From Kwoniella bestiolae CBS 10118 (Eukaryota > Basidiomycota > Tremellomycetes > Tremellales > Cryptococcaceae), in the NCBI RefSeq assembly GCF_000512585.2, contig NC_089241.1, positions 7,892,001 through 7,956,000 on the forward strand: a DNA stretch of 64,000 bases, given 5' to 3'. The position numbers and the translations under genes were made by a program. Below, piece after piece: positions 1 through 11,221 of the stretch; position 1 is the first letter of the stretch; every line of letters starts with the position of its first letter. The notes beneath the pieces were generated by a model. The model saw nothing but the letters and a program-made list of their open reading frames with translations. It did not search any database and was not told the DNA's origin.

Positions 1-2841
1 ACTACTACTACTACCATCCTCATCCCCTTCCTGTCCCTGCGCCAACCTCCTCCGTCCCACACCACCCTCGACGAACCCAGTACCACCTCCCATATCCATG
101 TTAATGCTACCCAAATCGAAATTGAACTGATCGAAACCATCCATCTGGTCAATCTCATCAACACCATTAATGTTGTTATTGTTGGCAAACTCATCCAAGG
201 CGGCAGTGGCGAGCGCATTACCCATTTCGAGTTCCATAGCCTGGGCGTCAGGTGTTTTCGGGATTTCATCAATCGCATTTTGGTCGAGTGTGTCCAGTTC
301 CGCAGCTAGGAGTTTCGACATCTCATCTTCCAGCTCATCTCCTCCTTCTCCTCCTTGATCGTCCTCGTTCTCACCTTCACCCTCCCCATCTTCCTCCTCA
401 CCTTCTCCATCTCCCTCGTCCTCTTCTTCATCGTCATCACCGAACAAATCATCCTCATCCGAATAAGGCACAGACGACCCATCTCTCTTCCTCGCCGTTG
501 CAGGTGTACTACCCTCACCCTCACCTTCGTCCTCCTCGCCCTCAGCATCCAAATCGAAATCTCTAGGTGTCCCCTCCGCTCCTTCCCCACCATCACCTTT
601 CTCGGATCCGTGAATAGGTGGTACACCCGCTTCGTCATTCTTGCCCAATTCATCTTGTAACACCTGTCTCGAAGCCATCTTGGCCTGCACGTCCGCTTGC
701 AAGCCCGATATGGTCTCTTCGAAACGTTTCTACGAGGGACAGGAATGTACGATATCAGCGAGGATCCTTTCACCACGACACAACGTGGAGATCGTTACGA
801 TGAGAGAGGTATACAAGTCCTAAGTAGCGCAGACTCACCATCATTATAGGATTCCCGCCCACGAACCCAGCCTTCTTCTTCTCAATGGCAGCTTCCAAAG
901 CCTTAATTTCATTTGTGAACTGTTTGATCTTTGCACGCTTCTCGATCGTCTCATCATCCTCTTCTGACTTATCACCATCCCCTCCTTCTTCGTCATCGTC
1001 ATCATCATCTGAACCAGATATCGCATCCTCGTCGTCCGAGTGATCTGACCCCTCGGACTAGACACACACAACAATACGACCAATTGAGATCAGCTTCTTG
1101 TTCTTCCTTCACTATCACTCAAGAGGATGACGAGACGACTTACACCTTCCATCTCCTCCATGAGCGCAGCAGCAAGTTCCCTAAACGCATTTCCCGATTG
1201 ATCAGCCACGACATCGACCGACAAGAAGAAGGACCTGAGCTCACTGATCCAGCGTACCATCCTCATCGCCTTCCTCCCCATCATCTCCATCCTCACCTTC
1301 ATTCATCTCATCCCCCTCGTCTCCCATCTCCGCCCCATAGTCGCCCTCCCAATCATCCATCTGCGAGGGAGCCACCGACCCAGGATCGTCGTACCCGAAT
1401 TCGGACCCAGATTCACCAGGGTACCATTGTGGAGGTGCATTGGGGTTGTAGTCTATGTAATACTGATCTGCAATCTCCGGGTCTGGATGGGCGTCGACCA
1501 GGTCTGGGAAAGTGTAGTCACATCAGCGTGAGCGTTGGGACACCTTTCCTCACCACAGATCAAAGAAGATGAGAGGGGCAACGGGGCTTGAGGTCCATAC
1601 GTATAAGACGATCAACCCACCGTAGCTTGACTCCTCAGCTTCCTGATCCTTCTTCAAAAGCTCCTCGACCTGCTCCTCAACCACCTCGATAGCTCTCCTA
1701 CTCAACCTCTTCCTGAATCTTCTTTTCCTCACATACCTCATCGGAGGAGTTATCCCGTGAGGCCAGATATACTCGTCTATCTTGAGCGGCACAGAAGTGA
1801 CGGACGATTCATCTTTGATAGGTTCGGGATCCACTACCATCATTTGCGAGATATCCGCTATCTTGAAGAGATGGCGATTATCGAACGTCTTTTGGGACTC
1901 GATGATGTTGGGTAGATCGACGAGTTTGGCAGAGTACAGTTGGTCGTTGAATTTGAATGATGCTCTTCGGGAGTCTACACGTTGAGAAATATGATCGATT
2001 AGCATGATAGCTGTAGATGAAATCCTAATAGATCTTATTCATCCCCTAGCATCTCCTTCACACCGCTCATACAATGATCCGACTCATTGTCGATTGCCTG
2101 ATTCCATTCCCATCCATCTCCTTCGTAGTCTCACCTCTCCAATACGACCACTCCAACCTCAAAACCTAACCTCAAGAAAGAAGCAGAATCGAACCCACCA
2201 AGAAACTTGAATTCCACTCCCTCCAACCCCTTTCCCCCATCCTTCTCTTTATCCTTCTCCTTCCCCGATCCCTTCCCTCTGACGAGCTCTCTGAGCCCCT
2301 GTGGCCCCTCGGCAATATCCCTCGGAACCCTCAGGACGAAATGCTCCTCGAAATTTATCGGTTCCTCAGGGTTCTCATCCAACTCTCTATCATACTCCCC
2401 CAAAAAGCTATTAAACCGTCCATTCCCGTTCTCATTCCCTCCCGTCTTCTTAAACGATAATTTCAGAGTCTGCACTTTATTCCGCTGTGATCCCTCGACC
2501 GCTATCCTCTCTGATATTCTAGATGAGGATCGCATACCCCCTCCCCCTCTTGATCCTCTCCCTCCTCTTGAGCCTCTCATTCCCCGCCCACGTCCTCTGC
2601 CTCTGCCTCGTCCTCTGCCTCTACCTCTTCCGGATCCTGCGAGATGCTCCGCCGGATGTGTTGGGGGCAGGCCATTGATGTTGATACTGGGGTCGTGAGC
2701 TTCTTGGACGGGAGGTAGGGCGGAGGAGTAATCTGTTGGATAGGCTTGAGTAGGGGCCGGGTCGGCAGAGAAGGGTGTACTGCTGGTGTTGGTGTATGAA
2801 GGTCCAGCTTGAGGGTAGGCAGATGAGGGGTCATATTCCAT
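1..2841 (-). CDS. TAF7: TFIID subunit TAF7 (partial, 3' end beyond window)
   Basis: TAF7 is a subunit of the general transcription factor TFIID and contacts TAF1 in the nucleus. Exons that close in frame on the minus strand are 2841-2199, 1974-1621, 1503-1245, 1180-1144, 1057-839 and 729-<1. The TAFII55 domain is split over exons 1-3: EEHFVLRVP, then SAKLVDLPNIIESQKT, then the hallmark WPHGITPPM followed by VRKRRFRKR. About 130 residues precede it, with a run of alternating Arg-Gly and RGG-like repeats (plus-strand 2550-2640), which is unusual for this family. Exons 5-6 carry long Asp/Glu-rich stretches and a coiled-coil-like segment (FEETISGLQADVQAKM). The start ATG at 2841 is the first in frame. 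The stop codon lies left of base 1. Family identity is near certain; the 37-nt exon 1180-1144 is inferred from frame and splice consensus. Confidence 0.93.
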
Positions 2842-3375
2842 TTTGGAGAAGGATTCGCGGGAATGACTTGACTAATCAAGGTTTACTAGGGGCCAGCAAG
2901 TTCACCGATCTGACCGGGACGGGCCTGTAGGATCGAGGTGTGCGATGGTATCTACGTCGAGTACGCTGGCAGAAGCAATGGATGTATCGAGCAGACAACA
3001 AAAGTGAGATGCTTTTTATGTTTCGAGAACATCAACACATCAACATCAACATCCCTCCACTTCGTATTTAACTGACACTTTATGTATCAGCCAAATTTGA
3101 TCCCGTCGTCGATTACCCATAGATCATAGATTCACTCTAACATCATATACGAACATCTATATACTGATCAAGAGACATATATATTTAGGAGATACCATAT
3201 GAGATCGACCCCTGCCTGATGCAGCCCGCCCTTCCCATATCGTACGCCATCAGCATCTCCTCCAAAACCACCCACCACTCCCCTCTCTTAATCGTCCCCT
3301 CTCGTCACTCTCATCAAGCCCGCAATCCCGCACCTACTTCATCGTATCCTGTAAACTCCCTTCTTGGTTCACCTC
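2842..3375. other. intergenic: TAF7 promoter side / PAP2 gene 3' side
   Basis: The 5' flank of TAF7 and the 3' flank of the next minus-strand gene. It is pyrimidine-rich with scattered CATC/ACATCA runs near 3040. I see no supported gene; open frames here are short and overlap the end of the neighbouring gene. Confidence 0.6.
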
Positions 3376-5077
3376 CTATCTCCTCCAAGCGACCTCCTCC
3401 TCACTTTGTCGTCTATCTCCATGCTCATCCTCCAACAACCTCACACCATCTCTGCCTTCCTCGACGTCATCCAAATCATCATGCACCTCATTATCAGGAT
3501 CGCAGCGGGGCGCCAACGGGAGATGACATTGCTTGTGCGACATTCGAGCTAGCGAGAATCGTCAACATCATTGAACAGACTGCAAGGCACAAAGGGGGTT
3601 AAAGCAAACTAACGATAATATGTCCTGTATGACACCCATGCGATTGATAAACCAAGCAACGAGCCGACCAACACATCTTGCCAGTGGTCTGAAGTAGATC
3701 ATGCTATCAGCAGTTTTCCACGGACGCGCAAGGTGTATTCACTCACGTCGATTATCCTCAGTCCGACTGATAGCTACCATCGTACCGCCCAGTAAGGGAG
3801 ACAGTGCGAACCAAGCTCTAGTCTGAGGGAGCGAACAATCGAATATCATATTAGCCGCAAGATCGATAATTCAGATGAGGACTGTCAAGAAGTCGGCCGC
3901 TACTCCAGACTTGACCTGGAAACTCACTCGGTGTCCCCTTACATCCCCAAGATGCATCTTCCCAGCCAGGTACAAAGTCAAGAATCCGAGACCGGCAAAT
4001 GAGACTGTTCCAATTTGAGGCATCAGCAATTGCTCTAATGGTTTCAGCTTGGGATCAACTCACGAGAACTATGTCCACTTGGGAAACTCTGCGTAGGAAC
4101 AAGAATGGATCAGCTTCTATTTGAAACATCCACAGGTCTGCCCTTAGATTGTCGTATCTGCCTTGCAATTCTTCTCGCTTCGTCTTCCCTCTCCACTGAT
4201 CGTCATAGAAGGAAAACAACATGTGACTGTATGGGCACCCACCTTGAATCCATCGTTCAGAACGATCATATTTGTACTCGTACAGATATCCACAGTGCTC
4301 AGGCCAAACACTGGATGATCGGCTGATCCAGGTGCAGGCAGACATCTAGCAATGAGATCCGGTCGGGGTCTACCTACGGACATCTTGATCACTTGCGTTA
4401 CTACCCCTGTCATGGTGTATGACATGACTAGGCCTGCGAGAGCATCCATCCACAACATCAGCCTCAATCCTACTCGACACTGAGAGTGTGATACCCACCC
4501 AATACACCATTGTGTACGTCCCAACCATTCCTCGATACGAACAGACTTATGGGAACAATTACTAGTAAAGGGATACCGACCGATACGAATGCGAGAAGGC
4601 TGAAATGTATGAGTCAGCTTACAATACATTATTTGTTTCTTTCCTCGAGTTCGAGTTATTGTTAATGCTCACTTTGGAGGTACTCTCTCATGGACCGCAT
4701 GGGAATGTTGGATGGACGTGTCTAACAGAGAGAACTCTCGTTTATGTCCACCTGATCTGTTGAGAATGGCAAGTACACCCCTACATCAACGAAGATATAT
4801 GAGCAATCATTCACTTTCTCCTTACACCGTATGAACGAGGTCGAGTAACATACCAAAGTATCAATGCCAAGATCCAATCCGGCGCATAACTAGCTACAAC
4901 AGCTTTGAACCCCACTTTGACTCTACCTTGCCCATCGTCCTCTTTCTGTTTCGCGATACGTGATCTCGGGGGCGAAGAGGGATCATCCCTTGTGTAGAGT
5001 GGGTAATCTGCCGAGGCGTGTCGTCCTATGGGTGCTGCTGGGAAGAAGAAGCGGACTGCTTCTGCTATGACTGACAT
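3376..5077 (-). CDS. PAP2-family lipid phosphatase (DPP1/LPP1-like)
   Basis: Integral membrane phosphatase expected to dephosphorylate phosphatidate, diacylglycerol pyrophosphate or related lipid phosphates. Nine exons close in frame to 361 residues: 5077-4854, 4780-4673, 4599-4499, 4469-4243, 4088-4064, 4004-3928, 3822-3747, 3688-3614 and 3548-3376. The three PAP2 motifs are present: motif 1 KMSVGRPRP, motif 2 SFPSGHSS (its own 25-nt exon), and motif 3 SRTEDNRHHWQDV with the catalytic His. Hydrophobic segments surround them (VSVGIPLLVIVPISLFV, LAGLVMSYTMTGVV, VLVGSLLGLSIAWV). The tail YYPRMSHKQCHLPLAPR resembles fungal DPP1-type proteins, then an acidic end. Exact substrate cannot be read from sequence. 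Confidence 0.9.
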
Positions 5078-6394
5078 TGTGAGTTTGAGCTTTAGTCTAT
5101 GGTCTAAGGTCTAAGATGATTGTGTGGGGAGTGCGGTTCGATGTGAGTACTGAATTGAATTGATTGGATGGATTGGATCATCCTTACATCCCACCCTTGA
5201 CTCGGCACCATACGAGTACAGTGAAAGTGAGGAAAAAGCAATGACATCATGATTTTACTGCCAACGTCCTTTAACGTGGATTACAAATGAAATCGGTAAT
5301 CGCCGCCAATACTACTGCACAGACCCATTGTCAGTATCAGTGGACCTATATATACTTTCCAGTGATAACATGACATGGTGTTGTTTCGATCAGGTCCCTA
5401 TCCTACCTGATCATTTCTGCTCAATATACTTCGGAGGATGGGCCGATTGACCTGCAGAAATCCAATTAACACAATGGAAGCGGAGATAAATGTCATCAAA
5501 CTCCGGAGATAGCTACGATGCCACCGTGACATTCGTCGGAGATCAACCTACCTGTGCAAGTTATGTAATACCACAAGTCCAGAGCCAATCGATTCGACTG
5601 TACGTGTCATGCGAGTTTTGTCTATAAACCGGTCCAGCTACGCTACAAAAGAAGCTCCCATCGGTATTTGCATTCTTTTCATCGGCGGCGGGCTCACAGC
5701 ATCCCGATGCCCAGTGGGATGTTGCAACGAGAAATGACATAACTCCGAAAGCACGGTATAACTCCTTTGATAGGCCCGGAGAGTCAAACCGGCGCTTCGT
5801 TCAGTCCAGATCACAAACAGTACCTTATCAATGATTGCGTTGAATGACGGACTATGCATGTGTTTCCACTGTGTCATTGACCATGGCCAAAGATATGGAC
5901 TGCTATCGATTCCAATCTCAGCTGAGCTCGCTATCTACCTATTTTATCTGTCGCTTCGAGTCATCTGTAGCTCGTTTATGCGCTTGAGTTCCGCTTAGCT
6001 TGCGATACATAAATACAATTGATTGATGGTTTTGTTTTCCATTTCCGGTAAATCCGTGATTGAGCGTTTGGACTTGTACTGCCGCCGGGAAAACATATAA
6101 TTGATAAAATTTACCATAAGCGGTAATTCCCAAATCATAGCAATCTGTAATTTTATCTCACCCTTTCACCCAGAAAAAAAAACCACAACCTGGTGACTAG
6201 ACCCTGCTACGCTTGACTCGTCATCCATCCATCCATCCATCCATCCATCCATCCATCCATCCATCTACATCTTGCACATCCTCTATCTCTCTTGTGCTAT
6301 CCATTCATCCATCCATATACCCCTCGTTCTGCTCGTTGCAGCTCACTTCAACGCGTGCTGTCTTCGCACTACCCCAATTCCCTTATAATTCAAA
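5078..6394. other. intergenic, divergent promoter region (PAP2 gene / NADH dehydrogenase)
   Basis: About 1.3 kb between divergent start codons. There is no ORF with protein-like composition or plausible splice continuation. AT-rich stretches lie near 6000-6160. A CATC tetranucleotide repeat at 6222-6265 falls in the probable 5' leader of the plus-strand gene. Confidence 0.6.
6222..6265 (+). repeat. CATC tetranucleotide microsatellite (11 units)
   Basis: Eleven perfect CATC units, with further ATCC-like units near 6300-6320. It lies about 130 nt upstream of the NADH dehydrogenase ATG, so it is probably in the promoter or 5' leader. Confidence 0.9.
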
Positions 6395-8900
6395 ATGGCT
6401 CTTCGTCAATTAGGTAGGTAGACTATCTCTCTTATCGTCTCTCCACTTCTTCCATCCCCCCTCTTGGTTTCACACAGATACACGCGTCAATTATCACATC
6501 ACTCCGTGCACAACTCCATGCTCACAGCCACTGACATCGCTCTGTCATATACATAGCCCGAGCTCAGCCCCTCCTCGCTCGACCTGTTCTTGCCCCCAGA
6601 TCAGCGATCCTCGCTCCTAGATTAGCTGCTTCCTTCACCTCTACACCCAGACGCTCCGATGTCCCTCCTCAGGCATACCAGCAACCACCAGGTCAAGGAG
6701 GTATCCCTCCCAACGGTACCAAGGTGAAGGTGAGCTCGTCCATATAATTTGCTTGCACACTACCTTCCTATGACACGCGGATATGCAGCGGACTGATCTC
6801 CCGCTCTTGAACCTCACCAGCCAGGATTCTTCGCTCGAAGTGGTAAATTCTTCAGAACCTTTGGACGAGTGACCTTGGTCGTTGTCATCACTACCACCGG
6901 AGCGTTCCTCTATGGTAAGTGTCTATCTCCATCTCACCCAGCCATACCCCTCTTTCGAATGCATAACAGGATTTCCATACGTCGGTCAAAAGAGACTAAA
7001 TAATGATGGCTCGCAGTCACCCAAACCCAGAATTCACCTCCCGAACAACTGCCCGCCGACAAGGAGAAGCCTACTTTGGTAGTCCTAGGTTCAGGATGGG
7101 GTGCGACATCCTTCTTGAAATCCCTCGACACGGAAGAGTTCAACGTCGTTGTCATTTCTCCAAGAAACTATTTCCTCTTCACCCCTCTCTTGCCATCTGT
7201 CACCGTCGGTACTTTGGAACCTAGATCTATCATCCAACCCACCAGATACATAACGAGACACAAGAAGAGAAAGGTGGACGTGTACGAGGCTGAGGCTCAG
7301 GAAGTTGACCCCGTCAAGAAGACCGTTACTTTCCAAGGTATGTTAGACTATCCTCAGCTAAAACAGATGTGACTTTTATCCACACAAGGAGTAGTATGGA
7401 GAAAAATTGGAAGACAGCCAAACTAACTGCTTTTCACACTCAGATCTCTCCGATATCAGAGGTGCCGCCGGTTCAGTCACCATCCCTTACGACTATCTCG
7501 TCTACGCTGTCGGATGTGAGAACCAAACCTTCGGTATCAAAGGTGTAAATGAACACGCTTGTTTCCTCAAAGAGTTGTCTGACGCCGATAAGATCAGAAC
7601 CAAGCTTATGGACTGTAAGTCGCACTTTCCGATATCTCACACTGTCATATCGCATTAAAGCAGTCTTGCTGATATTGCTCCTCTCACCCTTGTCATGTGC
7701 AGGTATCGAAACTGCCGCTTTCAGAGATCAACCCCAAGATGAGATTGATCGACTTATGCACATGGTCGTCGTCGGTGGTGGACCAACTGGTGTAGAGTAT
7801 GCTGGTGAATTGCACGATTTCTTGATTGTGAGTTTCGCCCCTCTCTCGTCATTCTCATTCAGCGAGCATGGTTGCTAAGCCCGATGATTTTGCTATTCAG
7901 GACGATCTCAAGAAATGGTACCCAGAAGTTGCCGATCGACTCCGAATCACCTTGATCGAAGCTCTCCCCAACGTCTTACCAGCCTTCTCTAAACAACTCA
8001 TCCAGTATACCGAATCTACCTTCGCCGAGAACAAAATCGACGTCCTCACCAGAACAATGGTCAAGGATGTCAAAGAAAGTTCCGTAGTCGTTCAAGACGC
8101 CAACAAGCAAATGAGAGAAATTCCTTACGGGCTATTAGTATGGGCTACCGGTAACACCTCGAGACAAATCACTAGGGACTTGATGTCCAAATTGACCTCT
8201 GTCCAAACTCAACGAAGAGGGTTGTTAGTTGACGACTACCTCTCTCTTTTGGGAGGTGATGGAATCTACGCCGTTGGTGATTGTACTGCTACTTCCTATG
8301 CTCCTACTGCCCAAGTCGCCTCTCAACAAGGTATCTACTTGGCTGGTGTCTTCCAGAAGTTGGGTCAAAAGGCTAAATTGGAGAGACAACTCGCTCAACT
8401 CCGAGCTACCGCCGCTGCGCCTGAGGAAATCGAAGCTACCGTTAAGAAATTGAACAGGGCAGCCAAATTGACTCCTTTCCACTATTCTCACCAAGTAGGT
8501 TCTCTCTCGATATCAGTATCAGGATTCCGTTGCTGATTGCTGATCGTTGTGAACTTGCGTTTAGGGTTCCCTTGCGTACATCGGTTCTGAAAAGGCTATC
8601 GCCGATTTGCCATTATTCAACGGTAACGTAGCTTCCGGTGGTGGTGCCGCGATGCTTTTCTGGAGATCAGCCTATGTCGTGAGTCAACAGTTGCGTCCAT
8701 GGCAATACACATGACTGACTGAGTTCCACTTGCGTGTATAGTCAACCCTTTACTCGGTCCGAAATAGGACTTTGGTTTTGGCCGATTGGTTGAAAGTCAA
8801 GATCTTCGGACGGTGAGTGATCATTCTTCCTCTGCGCTATGGCGAGTATCCTTGCTGATTCATGTGTGTTCTGTATCCCAGTGATGTATCCCGAGAATAA
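6395..8900 (+). CDS. mitochondrial type II (alternative) NADH:ubiquinone oxidoreductase
   Basis: Rotenone-insensitive FAD enzyme that passes electrons from NADH to ubiquinone without pumping protons (NDE/NDI family). The N-terminus, spliced at 6415, is Arg/Ala/Ser-rich with no acidic residues (MALRQLARAQPLLARPV), a mitochondrial presequence. A single hydrophobic segment (VTLVVVITTTGAFLY) follows. The first Rossmann motif is VVLGSGWGATSFL (about 7082) and the second is VVVGGGPTGVEYAGEL (about 7765). NYFLFTPLLPSVTVGTLEPRS and the C-terminal GDGIYAVGDC and FHYSHQGSLAYIGSEKA are family hallmarks. The last exon supplies RDVSRE and a TAA stop at 8898-8900. There are several short introns. Outer-face (NDE) versus matrix-face (NDI) location cannot be decided, though a presequence followed by one membrane segment fits either. 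No EF-hand insert is seen. Confidence 0.95.
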
Positions 8901-9498
8901 ACTGACCCATGGTCCAGGGGTCTTTGGCATTGTACATACCACATGACTATATTTCTTCTCTTTTGCTCTTATCATATCAAACGGAGGGATGTCATTTTCA
9001 GACAAGGTTATATGGACATTCTTCTTCTATTTCCATCTTTCACATATATCAATATCCATAACGCGGTTTTCGGGCATTTCCTCCTTGCGAGTGAGGTATC
9101 TTGGATGTTAGGAAAATCAAAATGGATGCATGATTCTATATCCAGCAGCCACTTCACATAGCTAGCTACCTGCATGGGATAGCCAAACATGCTTAATCCG
9201 TTCAACGTTGGACTAGGGTCAAAGTGGCACACCCCCACCTGGAAATCAGAGGTAGTGCGTACTCCTCTTCTTATTGTGCTGTGGCTGTCTTTCTGATTGG
9301 TCCAGTCATTGATTATCAGCTCAGAGTCAGATGGAGAGAATCAGCATACTTTACATCTGAGGCTAAATATACATGCTATGGTCCCGTTGGAAGTCCACAC
9401 GAATTTTACAAATGAGGTGATTTACTTGACCTGAGATGATTGATGTTCTATCTATCTACATTCCATTCCGTTCCATTCTATCCGCTATGGGAGCAGTA
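8901..9498. other. intergenic between convergent 3' ends
   Basis: 3' flanks of the NADH dehydrogenase (+) and bHLH gene (-). AT-rich with no supported gene; the small frames lack coding character. Confidence 0.6.
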
Positions 9499-11221
9499 TC
9501 ACCTATCATCCTCCCACTTTATCCTCGGTCCCCCATGCCTGTGCTGAAGCTGAAGCTGGTCCACCTCATCCTCATCTACCATCATATCCCTCTCCCTCCC
9601 CTCATGAACGTCATTCGACCATCCCTCGCTCAGCGGGTGCGGAGGACCTAATCCAGGTGGGGAATCGCTGTACGTTATCCCCGATCTCCTTATGATGTCT
9701 TCAAGATGGGTGATGTGCGAGACGGCTTTGCGGAGGATGATTGCTTTGGAGTCTGTGGGGAGGGACGAAGGGATAGCTTGCCGGAGGGCTTGGAATCCCG
9801 AGTTGATTGATCTATCACAAACATAAATCAGCATCATCACAATACTATTGCACATGCACCGGCACCTCTTATGTCCCTAGACCATAGGCACCCTAGGCAT
9901 CCTGGCTTTGGTAAGAAGGTTAAATATTACACAACACTCACTCTCGTCTCTTCTGCTCTGACATGAGATGTGCCAACCTCCTCGTTTGACCGGGTGTAGG
10001 GGCGACCCCGCCAGCGCTCTCGTCCCCGCCTTCCAACGGTCCCGGGCGTGGATATCCCGCAGTGGCAGATTGACTCCTTGATCTCGCCAGGTTCACTCCC
10101 CCACCGCGATGACCATAGGGCGGAACATACGCCATGGGGGGCATGGACGAAGGTGGGAGAGCTCGTAGAGGCGGCGAAGATATATCGTACCCCTGGGGAT
10201 GATAAGGCCGGTGGGGGGGAAGCGATGATGGATGATCATTAGGCAAGGGTACGGTCGACCCGATATGCGGAGCGGAAGAGGAAGGTCGACGATGAGGTTC
10301 GTACATGTCATCATGGGGTTGATACTGGTCCATCTGCCTATTCTGGAGCTGATGCTGATGTTGATGATCGTACACCCGTTCTCTCTCGCCACGAAGCTTG
10401 GAGGGACCCGCACTGGGCGATCTCCTCTGCTGATGGGCCGTCTCATAGGGATTGTAAGTCGCTCTTTCCCTCAGATTGGGCGGATACATCCTTGGACTTT
10501 CTCTGGCTGTAGAGCCTGAGGAGGAATCGAGGGATGAGGGCGGAGGCATCGATAACGGCTGAGGCGGTGGTGGAGGGAGGGTAGGTGAGCCAGATATGGA
10601 TTGTAGAGGTGGAAGGGAAATACCACTTGATTTGCCGAGAGATCCGCCAGAGGGGATTCGATGGACTTGTGGTCGATCGCTGCCTCTCCAAGACGAGGAA
10701 TCATGTTGACTCGTGGACAGGGAGGGGAATTCCCTCTCAATGGGTGAGAGCTGATGAGAGCTGTTCTCGGAAGAAGAGAATTTCAAGGGCGCGATGGAGT
10801 TGGGTGGTGGTAAGTGGATTCTGGGTAATGGTTCCCTTTCCCTGTCCCTTTCTTGTTCTCGCTCGGGTTGAGAGGTAGAAGATGTCCTTCGTGAATAAGG
10901 GTGTGATCGAGTGTACGAATGGGATATCGTAGGTGATCTCCCTGATGAAGGAGATTCACCTCTGGTTTCTCTAGAAGATCGGGACTGGGTGGGTCGTTCG
11001 TATGAATCCCTATGATGATTAGACGAAGAAGACGGTGGCATTCTAGGTATATTTATGGGGATAGGAGCAGACGCTGACGCTGTCATGTCCTTCCTCTTCT
11101 CCTCGGTGGGATGGTAGTAATGATTCCGCGGATGAGTCGAGGAAGAACCACTCGACTTTTTCGGCGGGGAGATATCGATGGGTCTGGACGAAGATGGAGA
11201 AATTTCCACTGGAGATGTCAT
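9499..11221 (-). CDS. bHLH transcription factor
   Basis: Nuclear regulator of unknown targets. Two exons (11221-9942 and 9811-9499) join in frame to 530 residues. Roughly residues 1-410 are disordered, rich in Ser, Pro, Arg and His (PIDISPPKKSSGSSS, PLPRIHLPPPNS). The bHLH domain crosses the intron: basic region RRLAHLMSEQKRRE, helix 1 SINSGFQALRQAIP, a loop ending in TDSK, helix 2 AIILRKAVSHITHLEDII. The E-x-x-R pattern (EQKRR) is that of E-box binders. A short tail ends in KWEDDR. The chosen ATG at 11221 is the first in its frame; the frame stays open about 70 codons further upstream, so an extra 5' exon is possible. No PAS domain, membrane segment or long leucine zipper is seen, so it is not an SRE1-type protein. 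An unusually long gene-free stretch lies upstream. Confidence 0.88.

Noticed and set aside
931..1572. 213-codon plus-strand open frame
   Set aside because: His/Pro/Ser-rich antisense shadow of the acidic TAF7 exons.
4105..4243. Possible extra exon in the PAP2 gene between motifs 1 and 2
   Set aside because: Joining DGFK directly to SFPSGHSS through one 154-nt intron restores the family alignment and frame.
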